Notes: generated by a model from the sequence alone, not told the origin. A stretch of DNA of 8,712 nucleotides from an uncultured Kouleothrix sp. (GCA_937858455.1 CALLYN010000585.1:1-8712), one strand, 5' to 3'; shown: positions 1 to 7,383, counted from the stretch's first letter. Numbers and translations are program-made.

Positions 1-26
1 GTGGCGGCCACGAATGTGGCCGCCAC
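1..26. repeat. Perfect 11-bp inverted repeat (hairpin) at the left edge
   Basis: GTGGCGGCCAC at 1-11 and GTGGCCGCCAC at 16-26 are exact reverse complements around a GAAT loop. The structure would be very stable in RNA. No T-run follows on the + strand, and what lies to the left is cut off. It may be the terminator hairpin of an upstream gene or part of a dispersed palindromic repeat; one copy in this window cannot decide. Confidence 0.6.
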
Positions 27-189
27 CCGCCAGAACAAGTGGATACTTGGAGAGACTTCGTCCCTCCAAACCACCCTTTTCAAACAACTTCTCAGCACAA
101 AAGAAAGCGAAGTACCCTGCTGCCGCAGGCAGAGCAAGCCGAGATCGCAGGCGACCGAGTAAGCCCTGTTATTGCCAAGGAGAACAAGG
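27..189 (+). other. Leader region upstream of the cyclase gene
   Basis: No credible gene is seen here. A second imperfect hairpin lies at 47-69 (TTGGAGAGAC / GTCCCTCCAA, nine of ten pairs, TTC loop), and two mutually exclusive short stems share 116-132 (CCTGC/GCAGG or CTGCC/GGCAG). I see no convincing -35/-10 pair and no riboswitch or T-box signature that I recognise. The ribosome binding site AAGGAG at 177-182 belongs to the following gene. Confidence 0.5.
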
Positions 190-969
190 ATGTCGCAGCT
201 ATTGAGCCAGCTTGTCGCCGAGCTACAGGCCGGCACGCTCAAGGTAGTCGACCTGACGCAGCCGCTTGGGCCAAACACGCCGGTGATCGGCCTGCCGCCG
301 ATCTTCGCCTCGTCGCCGGGCGTGACGATCGAGCAGATCTCGCGCTACGACGCGCCGGGGCCGGGCTGGTACTGGAACACGCTGCAGCTGGGCGAGCACA
401 CTGGCACGCATTTTGATGCTCCGGTACACTGGGTCACCGGCAAAGACCTGCCCGATAATCGCTGCGACACCATTCCGGCGCGGCGGTTTGTCGGGCCGGC
501 CTGCGTGATCGATGTGAGCGCCGATGCGGCCGCCGACGCCGACTTTCTGCTGACGCCCGAGCGCATTCTGGCGTGGGAGGCCGAGCACGGCCGCATCCCG
601 ACCGGCGCCTGGGTGCTGCTGCGCACCGACTGGAGCAAGCGCACCGACCCAGCCGCGTTTCTGAATGTCGGCGCCGATGGCCCGCACAGCCCAGGCTTCG
701 CCAAGGCGGCCTCGGAGTTCCTGGCGTCCGAGCGCGACATCCTCGGCGTCGGCGTCGAGACGGTTGGCACCGACGCAGGGCAGGCCGGCACGTTCGACCC
801 GCCGTTCCCGAACCATACGATCATGCACGGCGCGGGCAAGTTCGGGCTGGCGAGCCTGTGCAACCTCGACCAGCTGCCAGCCACCGGGGCGGTCGTGATC
901 GCCGCGCCGCTCAAGATCGTCGACGGCAGCGGCAGCCCGCTGCGGGTGCTGGCGATTGCCCCGGCATAG
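190..969 (+). CDS. Cyclase family protein (metal-dependent hydrolase, kynurenine formamidase/isatin hydrolase superfamily)
   Basis: A 259-residue protein, a normal length for the cyclase family (KynB-like amidohydrolases that open cyclic amides or cleave formamides, typically Zn or Mn dependent, cytoplasmic). The metal signature HTGTHFDAP lies at residues 70-78 (H70, H74, D76), with the expected further His at H80. Later come H209 and H213 in PNHTIMHG and a conserved tail, NLDQLPATGAVVIAAPLK, at 225-242. The Glu usually found before the NLDQLP segment in KynB appears to be Ala221 here, so the second metal site may differ. I chose ATG 190 because AAGGAG (177-182) sits 7 bases upstream; an in-frame TTG at 172 has no good site. 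The ligase gene follows 116 bases later. The exact substrate is unknown; true kynurenine formamidase is possible but not supported by neighbouring tryptophan-catabolism genes. Confidence 0.88.
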   Translation: MSQLLSQLVAELQAGTLKVVDLTQPLGPNTPVIGLPPIFASSPGVTIEQISRYDAPGPGWYWNTLQLGEHTGTHFDAPVHWVTGKDLPDNRCDTIPARRFVGPACVIDVSADAAADADFLLTPERILAWEAEHGRIPTGAWVLLRTDWSKRTDPAAFLNVGADGPHSPGFAKAASEFLASERDILGVGVETVGTDAGQAGTFDPPFPNHTIMHGAGKFGLASLCNLDQLPATGAVVIAAPLKIVDGSGSPLRVLAIAPA

Positions 970-1085
970 GAGTTCGCAGCCACAGATGATGCAGGCCTCA
1001 CAGAAACTGCCTGTGAATGCTGCTCGGCGATCGTTAATCTGTGAAATCTGAGGATAAAGCCTGCTGTGTTACTTGGAGGCGGGAC
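970..1085 (+). other. Intergenic spacer with short inverted repeats
   Basis: CACAGAT at 981-987 is mirrored by ATCTGTG at 1037-1043, and TCACAG at 998-1003 by CTGTGA at 1011-1016, giving a possible nested structure between the cyclase and ligase genes. No T-run follows. GGAGG at 1075-1079 is the ribosome binding site of the ligase gene. The spacer may be a degraded dispersed repeat or simply folded mRNA; no promoter is convincing. Confidence 0.35.
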
Positions 1086-2597
1086 ATGCCCAACCATCTG
1101 GAGAAAACGCTGCTCGGCCTGCTGGCCGGCGCCGACGATCAGCCGGCGCTGGTGGCGCCCGGCCGCCCAACGCTGACGTACAGGCGGCTGCGCGCGGGCG
1201 TGGCCGGCCTGGCCGCCCAGCTGAACAGCCTAGGCCTTGGCCGCGGCGACCGGATCGCCATCGCCATGCCCAACGGCCCCGAGCTGATCCAGGCGTTTCT
1301 GGCCGCCGCCAGCTGCGGCACCGCCGCGCCGCTCAACCCCAAGTACAAGCAGGACGAGTTCGCGTTCTACTACGGCGATATTCACGCCAGGGCGCTGATC
1401 ACGCTGCCCGAGAGCATGCCGCTGGCGCGCGCCGCCGCCACCGATATGGCGATCATCGCGGCCGTGCCGGGCGACGACGGCGTGCTGGCGTTTGCCTGCG
1501 AGCGTGGCGCGCTCCCGGCGCGCCCGGCCGAGCTGGCGCAGCCCGACGACGTGGCAATGATCCTACATACCAGCGGCACCACCAGCCGCCCCAAGCGCGT
1601 GCCCATCCGCCACCGCAACCTGGCCGCCTCGGCCGCGAATATCATCGCTACCTACCGCCTTGGCCCGGCCGACACCGCGCTGTGCGTGATGCCGCTGTTT
1701 CACATCCACGGCATTGTCGCGTCGATGCTGGCGACGCTGGCCTCGGGCGGCACGGTGGTGTGCCCCGAAGGCTTCAGCGCGCTCGAGTTCTGGCGCTGGG
1801 TCGAGCAGTTCCGCCCGACCTGGTACTCGGCGGTGCCGACCATGCACCAGCTGCTGCTGGCGCGCGCCGACCGCAACCGCGAGCTGATCGCCGCCCACCC
1901 GTTCCGCTTCATCCGCTCGAGCAGCGCCGCGCTGCCGCCCGTGGTGCTCGAGCGGCTCGAGGCCACGTTTGGTGCGCCGGTGCTCGAGGCATACGGCATG
2001 ACCGAGGCAACCCACCAGATGGCCTCGAATCCGCTGCCGCCGCGCCCGCACAAGCCCGGCACCGTCGGCTACGGCGTGGGCGTCGATCTGGCGATCATGG
2101 ACGCCGCGGGCGAGCTGCTTGGGCCGGGGCAGCGCGGCGAGGTGGTGATCCGCGGCCCGAATGTGATCGACGGCTACGAGAACAACCCCGAGGCCAACGC
2201 CAGCGCGTTCGTGCGCGGCTGGTTCCGCACCGGCGACCAGGGCGAGATCGACGCCGACGGCTACCTGGCGATTACCGGGCGGCTGAAGGAGCTGATCAAC
2301 CGCGGCGGCGAGAAGATTGCCCCGCTCGAGATCGACGATGTGCTGCTGCGCCACCCGGCCGTGGCCGAGGCGCTGGCCTTCGCGGTGCCGCACCCGACGC
2401 TGGGCGAGGAGGTGCACGCCGCAGTGGTGCTGAAGGCCCCGGCCAGCCCGGCCGAGCTGCGCGAGCACTGCGCCGCGCGCCTGGCTGAGTTCAAGGTGCC
2501 GCGCCAGTTCCATATTCTCGACGAGATCCCACGCGGCGCGACCGGCAAGCCGCAGCGGATCAACCTGGCGAAGCAGCTGGGGCTGAGCGAATTGTAA
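1086..2597 (+). CDS. AMP-forming acyl-CoA ligase, oxalate--CoA ligase-like (AAE3/Pcs60 type)
   Basis: A 503-residue ANL-superfamily enzyme that activates a carboxylic acid with ATP to an acyl-adenylate and then to an acyl-CoA. The phosphate loop is TSGTTSRPK (162-170), where SRPK replaces the usual GxPK; this is the form I know from oxalyl-CoA synthetases. EAYGMTEATHQMASNPLP (301-318), GPNVIDGYENNPEAN (357-371) and the hinge GRLKELINRGGEK (398-410) also closely resemble that group. RTGD is at 381-384, and the C-terminal adenylation lysine is K488 in GATGK. ATG 1086 is chosen because GGAGG (1075-1079) lies 6 bases upstream; an in-frame GTG at 1041 has no such site. The reductase-family gene starts 19 bases after the stop, so the two are probably co-transcribed. 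Oxalate as substrate is an inference from motif likeness; a different short dicarboxylic acid is possible. Confidence 0.87.
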   Translation: MPNHLEKTLLGLLAGADDQPALVAPGRPTLTYRRLRAGVAGLAAQLNSLGLGRGDRIAIAMPNGPELIQAFLAAASCGTAAPLNPKYKQDEFAFYYGDIHARALITLPESMPLARAAATDMAIIAAVPGDDGVLAFACERGALPARPAELAQPDDVAMILHTSGTTSRPKRVPIRHRNLAASAANIIATYRLGPADTALCVMPLFHIHGIVASMLATLASGGTVVCPEGFSALEFWRWVEQFRPTWYSAVPTMHQLLLARADRNRELIAAHPFRFIRSSSAALPPVVLERLEATFGAPVLEAYGMTEATHQMASNPLPPRPHKPGTVGYGVGVDLAIMDAAGELLGPGQRGEVVIRGPNVIDGYENNPEANASAFVRGWFRTGDQGEIDADGYLAITGRLKELINRGGEKIAPLEIDDVLLRHPAVAEALAFAVPHPTLGEEVHAAVVLKAPASPAELREHCAARLAEFKVPRQFHILDEIPRGATGKPQRINLAKQLGLSEL

Positions 2598-2616
2598 AGT
2601 GCGGCTGGAGCAACCC

Positions 2617-3609
2617 ATGCGGATATGTATCGTCGGCGCGGGTGCGATTGGCGGCTATGCCGGCGCGCGGCTGGCGCTTGCCGGCGCCGAGGTGACGCTG
2701 ATCGCGCGCGGCGCGCACCTCCAGGCGATCCGCGAGCGCGGCCTGGCGCTTGAGTCGGCCGAGGGCGCGCGCGAGGTGGCCCACCCGGCGCTCGCCACCG
2801 ACGACATGGCCGCAGCTGGCGCGCACGACCTGGTGATCGCCGCAGTGAAGGCCCAGAGCTTGCCGGCGCTGGCCCCGGCTATGCGCGCGCTTTTTCACGC
2901 CGACACGGCCGTGCTGCCCATGCAGAATGGCATCCCCTGGTGGTATTTCTCCAAACACGGCGGCCCCCACGAGGGCCGGCGGATCGAGTCGGTTGATCCT
3001 GATGGCCTGCTGGCCGCGCATATTGAGATCGAGCGGGTGATCGGCTGCGTGGTGTACCCAGCTGCCGAGCTAGCCGCGCCGGGCGTGGTGCGCCACATCG
3101 AGGGCAACCGCTTCTCGCTGGGCGAGCCCGACGGGGCGAAGACCGAGCGCATCCAGCAGGTGGCGCGGCTGTTCAACAGCGCGGGGCTGAAGGCGCCGAT
3201 TCGCCCGCGCATCCGCTCGGAGATCTGGGTGAAGCTATGGGGCAACCTGGCGTTCAACCCGATCAGCGCGCTGGCGCGCGCAACGCTGGCCGAGATCGGC
3301 GCGCATCCGCTGGCGCGCGCGCTGGCGCGCGATGCCATGCTCGAGGCCCAAGCGGTGGCCGGGCAGCTCGGGGTTGAGTTTGGCGTATCGATCGAGCAGC
3401 GCATCGCCGGCGCGGCCGAGGTCGGCGCGCATAAAACCTCGATGCTCCAGGATATTGAGGCTGGCCGCGCTACCGAGGCCGATGCGCTGCTAGGCGCGGT
3501 GGCCGAGCTGGGCCGGCTGGTTGGAGTGCCTACGCCGCGCATCGACGCGCTATACGCCTGCGTGAAGCTGCTCGAGCAGACGGCGCGCGGCGCGCCTCGT
3601 ACGGGGTGA
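2617..3609 (+). CDS. 2-dehydropantoate 2-reductase family oxidoreductase (ketopantoate reductase-like)
   Basis: A 330-residue NAD(P)H-dependent dehydrogenase of the ApbA/PanE family; the archetype reduces ketopantoate to pantoate in coenzyme A synthesis. The N-terminal dinucleotide-binding loop GAGAIGGYAGARLA is at residues 7-20. The QNG motif (N104) and the catalytic-type lysine in VKLWGN (K206, N210) are present, and the C-terminal signature TSMLQDIEAGRATEADALLG (274-293) supplies S275 and E287. Everything expected of an active reductase is there. ATG 2617 has GGAG at 2607-2610, 6 bases upstream; an upstream in-frame GTG at 2599 is less likely. The gene closely follows the oxalyl-CoA-synthetase-like ligase. 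Members with the NGIPWWYF segment (104-111) often occur next to catabolic genes, so it may reduce another 2-keto acid rather than serve pantothenate synthesis; panE is therefore not assigned. Confidence 0.85.
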   Translation: MRICIVGAGAIGGYAGARLALAGAEVTLIARGAHLQAIRERGLALESAEGAREVAHPALATDDMAAAGAHDLVIAAVKAQSLPALAPAMRALFHADTAVLPMQNGIPWWYFSKHGGPHEGRRIESVDPDGLLAAHIEIERVIGCVVYPAAELAAPGVVRHIEGNRFSLGEPDGAKTERIQQVARLFNSAGLKAPIRPRIRSEIWVKLWGNLAFNPISALARATLAEIGAHPLARALARDAMLEAQAVAGQLGVEFGVSIEQRIAGAAEVGAHKTSMLQDIEAGRATEADALLGAVAELGRLVGVPTPRIDALYACVKLLEQTARGAPRTG

Positions 3610-3694
3610 GGCAGGGTTCACTCGTCTGCGTGAGGTTTTCCGCATACACTTCTGCCGAAGGCTGAGCACGCCAGCTGCGTAAGCCCGAGTATGT

Positions 3695-3723
3695 TTGAGC
3701 TATGCCAAAGCCATAGTTATAGC
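3695..3723 (+). promoter_or_regulatory. Candidate promoter of the fatty acyl-CoA ligase gene, with an inverted repeat in its spacer
   Basis: TTGAGC (3695-3700, 4/6 to the -35 consensus) and TATAGC (3718-3723, 4/6 to the -10 consensus) are separated by exactly 17 bases. The spacer holds CTATG-N7-CATAG (3700-3716), a possible operator. Transcription would start near 3730, about 46 bases before the start codon. The rest of the 166-base gap (3610-3694) shows nothing I can name. Matches of this quality can arise by chance. Confidence 0.35.
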
Positions 3724-3775
3724 GCACGATGGTGCGATAAAGACGCCCCGTGTATCGATCAATGAGGAGGATACC

Positions 3776-5396
<1,621 letters not shown>

Positions 5397-5404
<8 letters not shown>

Positions 5405-5423
5405 CGCCTCTGGCGCTACGCGT
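5397..5423 (+). terminator. Perfect 12-bp hairpin overlapping the ligase stop codon
   Basis: ACGCGTAGCGCC (5397-5408) and GGCGCTACGCGT (5412-5423) pair perfectly around a TCT loop. The TAG stop (5402-5404) is inside the left arm. There is no T-run after it, so this is not a classic intrinsic terminator, but its position between one gene and the promoter of the next suggests it ends transcription or protects the 3' end of the mRNA. Confidence 0.5.
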
Positions 5424-5465
5424 GCCCGGGCGAGGGAACCGACATTGCAATAAGGCACTCGCAGC

Positions 5466-5494
5466 TTGTAGAAAGCTCCTTCTTTCGCTATAAT
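5466..5494 (+). promoter_or_regulatory. Candidate sigma-70-type promoter of the SorC-family regulator gene
   Basis: A perfect -10 box TATAAT (5489-5494) lies 17 bases after TTGTAG (5466-5471; only the TTG matches the -35 consensus). Transcription would start near 5501, inside the palindromic site at 5496-5511, about 38 bases before the start codon. Confidence 0.6.
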
Positions 5495-5495
5495 G

Positions 5496-5511
5496 TTTCA
5501 CACTTGTGCAG
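5496..5511. promoter_or_regulatory. Putative SorC operator at the regulator's own transcription start
   Basis: TTTCACACTTGTGCAG contains the inverted repeat CACA-CT-TGTG and matches the site at 6827-6842 in front of gutM at 12 of 16 positions. It immediately follows the -10 box, a position suited to autorepression. That SorC is the protein that binds here is inferred from the same motif recurring at the adjacent transporter operon. Confidence 0.5.
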
Positions 5512-5538
5512 GAGCTAAACAATTGCGAGGTGGCTCTC

Positions 5539-6525
5539 ATGAATTATGAGCGCGACGCATTGCTTGCCGATATTGCCAGGCGTTACTATTTGCTCGACCA
5601 GAGCCAGCAAGAGATCGCCGACCAGCTGGATATATCACGCTCGAATATATCGCGCTTGCTGAAAGAAGCGCGCCGCCGCGGGATCGTAGAGATCTACATT
5701 CATCACCCGCTCGGCCGCGACACGCACCTCGAGCGCCAGCTGGCCGAGCGCTTTGGGCTGCGCGAAGTCGGTGTAGTGCAGGCGATCGCCGGCGACGCGC
5801 AGGCCACGCTGGTACAGGCGGCCACGCTGGCGGCGCAAATGCTCGACGGGTTTCTGGCCAATGCGCGCTCGCTGGGCATTTCGTGGGGCACCACGATCAA
5901 TGCGATCGCGCAGGCGTTCGCGCCACAACGGCGCTACGACGTCGAGGTGGTGCAGATGATGGGCGGCGTCGGCTCGAGCGACCCGACGATCGATGGCCCG
6001 GCGGTTGCGCAGCGTTTCGCCCAAGCGCTCAGCGGGCGCTACCGCTATCTACACGCCCCGCTGATCGTCGACACGCCGACGATCGCCCAGGCGCTGCTGC
6101 TCGAGCGCAATATCGCCGAGACGCTCAGCGCCGCCGCGCAGGCCGATGTGGCACTGGTGGGCATCGGCGCGGCCGAGCCGAGCGTATCGAGCCTGATGCG
6201 CGCCGGCTATCTCACGCCCGAGGAATTTCGCACCATCCAGCAGGCCGGCGTCGTCGGCGACATTTGCGCGCGCCACTTCGACATTACTGGCCGGATGGCC
6301 GCGCCGGATATCGACGCCCGGCTGATCAGCGTTTCGCTCGAGAGCATTGCGCAGATCCCGGTGGTTGTGGGCGCGGCCTGCGGCCCGACCAAGGCGCGCG
6401 CCATCCGCGGCGCGCTGGCTGGCGGCTACCTCGATGTGCTGATTACCGACTCGGCCACAGCCGAAGCGGTGCTTGCCCTGGCAAATACGGCTGCGCCCTC
6501 GCTGAGCGCGCAAGCCGTCGGCTAA
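5539..6525 (+). CDS. SorC/DeoR-type sugar-binding transcriptional regulator
   Basis: A 328-residue regulator of the SorC family, proteins that bind a phosphorylated sugar and control sugar-uptake operons, usually as tetramers. The N-terminal helix-turn-helix is at about residues 23-50 (QQEIADQLDISRSNISRLLK, then EARRRGIVEI). The sugar-binding domain fills residues ~65-320, with the conserved GISWGTTINAIAQAF (113-127), QMMGGVG (139-145), ADVALVGIGAAEPS (202-215) and the late ITDSATAEAVL (302-312). ATG 5539 is chosen because GAGG (5527-5530) lies 8 bases upstream; the in-frame GTG at 5506 sits in the operator, about five bases after the predicted transcription start. The gene stands directly before the gut transport operon, so sorbitol-6-phosphate or a related polyol phosphate is the likely effector (inference). 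In enteric bacteria the gut operon uses the DeoR-type SrlR instead; a SorC regulator in this place is a different arrangement. Confidence 0.92.
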   Translation: MNYERDALLADIARRYYLLDQSQQEIADQLDISRSNISRLLKEARRRGIVEIYIHHPLGRDTHLERQLAERFGLREVGVVQAIAGDAQATLVQAATLAAQMLDGFLANARSLGISWGTTINAIAQAFAPQRRYDVEVVQMMGGVGSSDPTIDGPAVAQRFAQALSGRYRYLHAPLIVDTPTIAQALLLERNIAETLSAAAQADVALVGIGAAEPSVSSLMRAGYLTPEEFRTIQQAGVVGDICARHFDITGRMAAPDIDARLISVSLESIAQIPVVVGAACGPTKARAIRGALAGGYLDVLITDSATAEAVLALANTAAPSLSAQAVG

Positions 6526-6553
6526 TACGCTGGCCAAGCCCCGGCTATTCCCT

Positions 6554-6582
6554 AGCCCCTCGCCGCAGCCCGGCGAGGGGCT
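6554..6582 (+). terminator. Perfect 12-bp hairpin after the regulator gene
   Basis: AGCCCCTCGCCG (6554-6565) pairs perfectly with CGGCGAGGGGCT (6571-6582) around a 5-base loop, 28 bases after the sorC-family stop codon. No T-run follows, so it is a probable 3'-end structure rather than a textbook terminator. Confidence 0.5.
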
Positions 6583-6612
6583 GTACGTTGGCGCCGGCCG
6601 CATGTGCGGTTC

Positions 6613-6645
6613 GGGGCGGCCTCGCCGCCCCCCAAAGTTTCTTTT
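6613..6645 (+). terminator. GC-rich hairpin followed by a T-rich tract
   Basis: GGGGCGGC (6613-6620) pairs with GCCGCCCC (6624-6631) around CTC, and the T-rich tract TTTCTTTT (6638-6645) follows after six bases. It is the best terminator candidate downstream of the regulator, although the gap before the T tract is longer than usual. Confidence 0.45.
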
Positions 6646-6687
6646 GCAAGGCCCTGCCTGCCGAAGCCAGCAGGGCCTCGCAAGAAA
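6638..6687. repeat. Long imperfect inverted repeat
   Basis: The arms 6638-6657 and 6670-6687 form about 17 base pairs with one mismatch and a two-base bulge; the inner eight pairs (GGCCCTGC/GCAGGGCC) are perfect and the loop is 12 bases. Its left arm contains the T tract of the preceding hairpin, so the two elements are interlocked. It could be a two-way transcription barrier or a palindromic intergenic repeat element. Confidence 0.5.
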
Positions 6688-6748
6688 GCGAACGCATGGG
6701 GCTGGCATGAGCACCTCAATGCGGCATTCTAATGTCGCAAATACTATT

Positions 6749-6764
6749 TTTCACAAATGCTAAA
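6749..6764. promoter_or_regulatory. Putative SorC operator site A (upstream of the gut -35 box)
   Basis: TTTCACAAATGCTAAA carries the left half (TTTCACA-NN-TG) of the motif found in the sorC promoter, while its right half is degenerate. It is 19 bases upstream of site B. Together with site B it forms an inverted repeat with 15-base arms (6745-6759 and 6773-6787, 14 of 15 pairs). Confidence 0.45.
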
Positions 6765-6767
6765 CCT

Positions 6768-6783
6768 ATTGACATCTGTGAAA
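6768..6783. promoter_or_regulatory. Putative SorC operator site B (overlaps the gut -35 box)
   Basis: ATTGACATCTGTGAAA fits the shared motif (GACA-TC-TGTGAA) and covers the TTGACA -35 box at 6769-6774. A protein bound here would directly block RNA polymerase. Confidence 0.5.
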
Positions 6784-6796
6784 AATATGTTATAAT
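6769..6796 (+). promoter_or_regulatory. Strong sigma-70-type promoter of the gut operon
   Basis: A perfect -35 box TTGACA (6769-6774) and a perfect extended -10 box TGTTATAAT (6788-6796) are separated by 16 bases in an AT-rich island of an otherwise GC-rich sequence. Transcription should start near 6803, leaving a leader of about 185 bases before gutM. Such a strong basal promoter fits negative control by the flanking operators. Confidence 0.85.
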
Positions 6797-6807
6797 CGCC
6801 ACAATCA

Positions 6808-6842
6808 ATTGTCGAATGTGAATATATTGCACATATGTGAAG
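6808..6842. promoter_or_regulatory. Putative SorC operator sites D and C (downstream of the gut transcription start)
   Basis: Site C, TTGCACATATGTGAAG (6827-6842), contains the perfect 10-base palindrome CACATATGTG and matches the sorC operator at 12 of 16 positions. Half-site D has TGTGAA at 6817-6822, 19 bases before the TGTGAA of site C (6836-6841), the same spacing as between sites A and B. The pair lies at about +5 to +40, a repressor position. A CRP-like reading (ATGTG-N9-CACAT, 6816-6834) was considered, but the spacing is one base too long. Confidence 0.5.
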
Positions 6843-6850
6843 TGCCTGCA

Positions 6851-6867
6851 GGTAGCTTGTAGCTACC
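6851..6867 (+). promoter_or_regulatory. Leader hairpin 1 of the gut mRNA
   Basis: GGTAGCT (6851-6857) and AGCTACC (6861-6867) pair perfectly around TGT. CTGGTTTTC follows, so the element resembles a weak intrinsic terminator or attenuator within the 5' leader. Confidence 0.4.
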
Positions 6868-6913
6868 CTGGTTTTCATATACCGTTCAGCCGGCGCGTGT
6901 GTTTCCCGCAGCT

Positions 6914-6935
6914 GGCTCGCCCATGCCGGCGAGCC
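6914..6935 (+). promoter_or_regulatory. Leader hairpin 2 of the gut mRNA
   Basis: GGCTCGCC (6914-6921) and GGCGAGCC (6928-6935) pair perfectly around a 6-base loop, 52 bases before the gutM start codon. No T-run follows. It may stabilise the mRNA or affect access to the ribosome; no known riboswitch class is recognised. Confidence 0.4.
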
Positions 6936-6987
6936 GTTGGGTCTCGTTGCCTCGAAAACATGGAGCTACGTAGCGAAAGGGCGTACG

Positions 6988-7383
6988 ATGCAGTACATTT
7001 TTCTGGTGGTAGCTGCGGCGTGGGCGCTGCAGTTCGTGCTTTCGTACTGGCAGCTGCGGCAGTTTCACCGCCAGATCGCCGAGCTGCGCAAGCTGGGGCG
7101 CTGCGCGGTGGGCATGGACGGCGGCCGCTGGCAAGGCCGCACCTACGGCGTGCTGGTAGCCGACGAGCACGGCCTGGTGTGTCACGCCGCGCTCTTCAGC
7201 GGCTGGACTGTTTTCTCGAAGCTTCAGCCATTCACCAAGCTAAACGGGATGCGCGTCGATGCCATCCTTACGAGCGAGGCGCCGCCGGCTGACCTGCGGC
7301 GCGCGCAGTGGCGCGCCCTGCAACACGCGGCGCAATTCTTCAAGGCGCCACCCGCGCTATCAAACCAGCCCAGCGCGGCCTGA
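6988..7383 (+). CDS. gutM: GutM family protein (glucitol operon activator-like)
   Basis: A 131-residue protein, slightly longer than E. coli GutM (SrlM, about 119 residues), which activates the glucitol operon. One N-terminal hydrophobic segment (residues 2-20) is followed by WQLRQFHRQIAELRKLGR (21-38), then VGMDGGRW (41-48), and SGWTVFSKLQPF followed by KLNGMR (71-89). The pattern W-Q-x3-F-x-R, GR-x-x-VG, G-x-TVF and GM matches GutM proteins. The hydrophobic N-terminus suggests membrane attachment, which is odd for a classical DNA-binding activator and is true of the family as a whole. ATG 6988 has AAAGGG (6976-6981) 6 bases upstream. It is the first gene of the transport operon, 96 bases before srlA, and may assist or monitor the transporter rather than bind DNA (inference). 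Confidence 0.85.
   Translation: MQYIFLVVAAAWALQFVLSYWQLRQFHRQIAELRKLGRCAVGMDGGRWQGRTYGVLVADEHGLVCHAALFSGWTVFSKLQPFTKLNGMRVDAILTSEAPPADLRRAQWRALQHAAQFFKAPPALSNQPSAA

Larger units (their letters stand above)
6526..6748 (+). other. Intergenic hairpin-rich spacer between the regulator and the gut control region
   Basis: This is the first part of a 462-base gene-free stretch (6526-6987). It contains three hairpins (listed separately) followed by a fall to AT-rich sequence from about 6717. No plausible coding sequence with a ribosome binding site was found on either strand. The rest of the stretch holds operators, a promoter and a structured leader. Confidence 0.6.

Noticed and set aside
1012..1046. 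TGTGAA words in the cyclase-ligase spacer resembling SorC half-sites
   Set aside because: They lack the CACA half at the required distance and are spaced 28 bases apart rather than 19. They are explained equally well by the local inverted repeats.
1563..2618. A 351-codon open frame on the - strand inside the oxalyl-CoA-synthetase-like ligase gene
   Set aside because: Same reason: low-complexity antisense shadow of a gene with all ligase motifs, with no convincing ribosome binding site.
5506..5538. GTG at 5506 as the start of the regulator gene
   Set aside because: It would begin inside the palindromic operator and about five bases after the predicted transcription start, with no room for a ribosome binding site. 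ATG 5539 has a good one.
6816..6834. CRP-like site ATGTG-N9-CACAT
   Set aside because: The usual CRP/FNR spacing is eight bases between these arms. It also overlaps the better-supported SorC-type pair, and its downstream position does not suit an activator.
6837..7292. A 151-codon open frame on the + strand starting in the gut leader and overlapping gutM in another frame
   Set aside because: It starts with GTG inside an operator site without a ribosome binding site, and its frame over 6988-7292 gives no family-like protein, whereas the gutM frame does.
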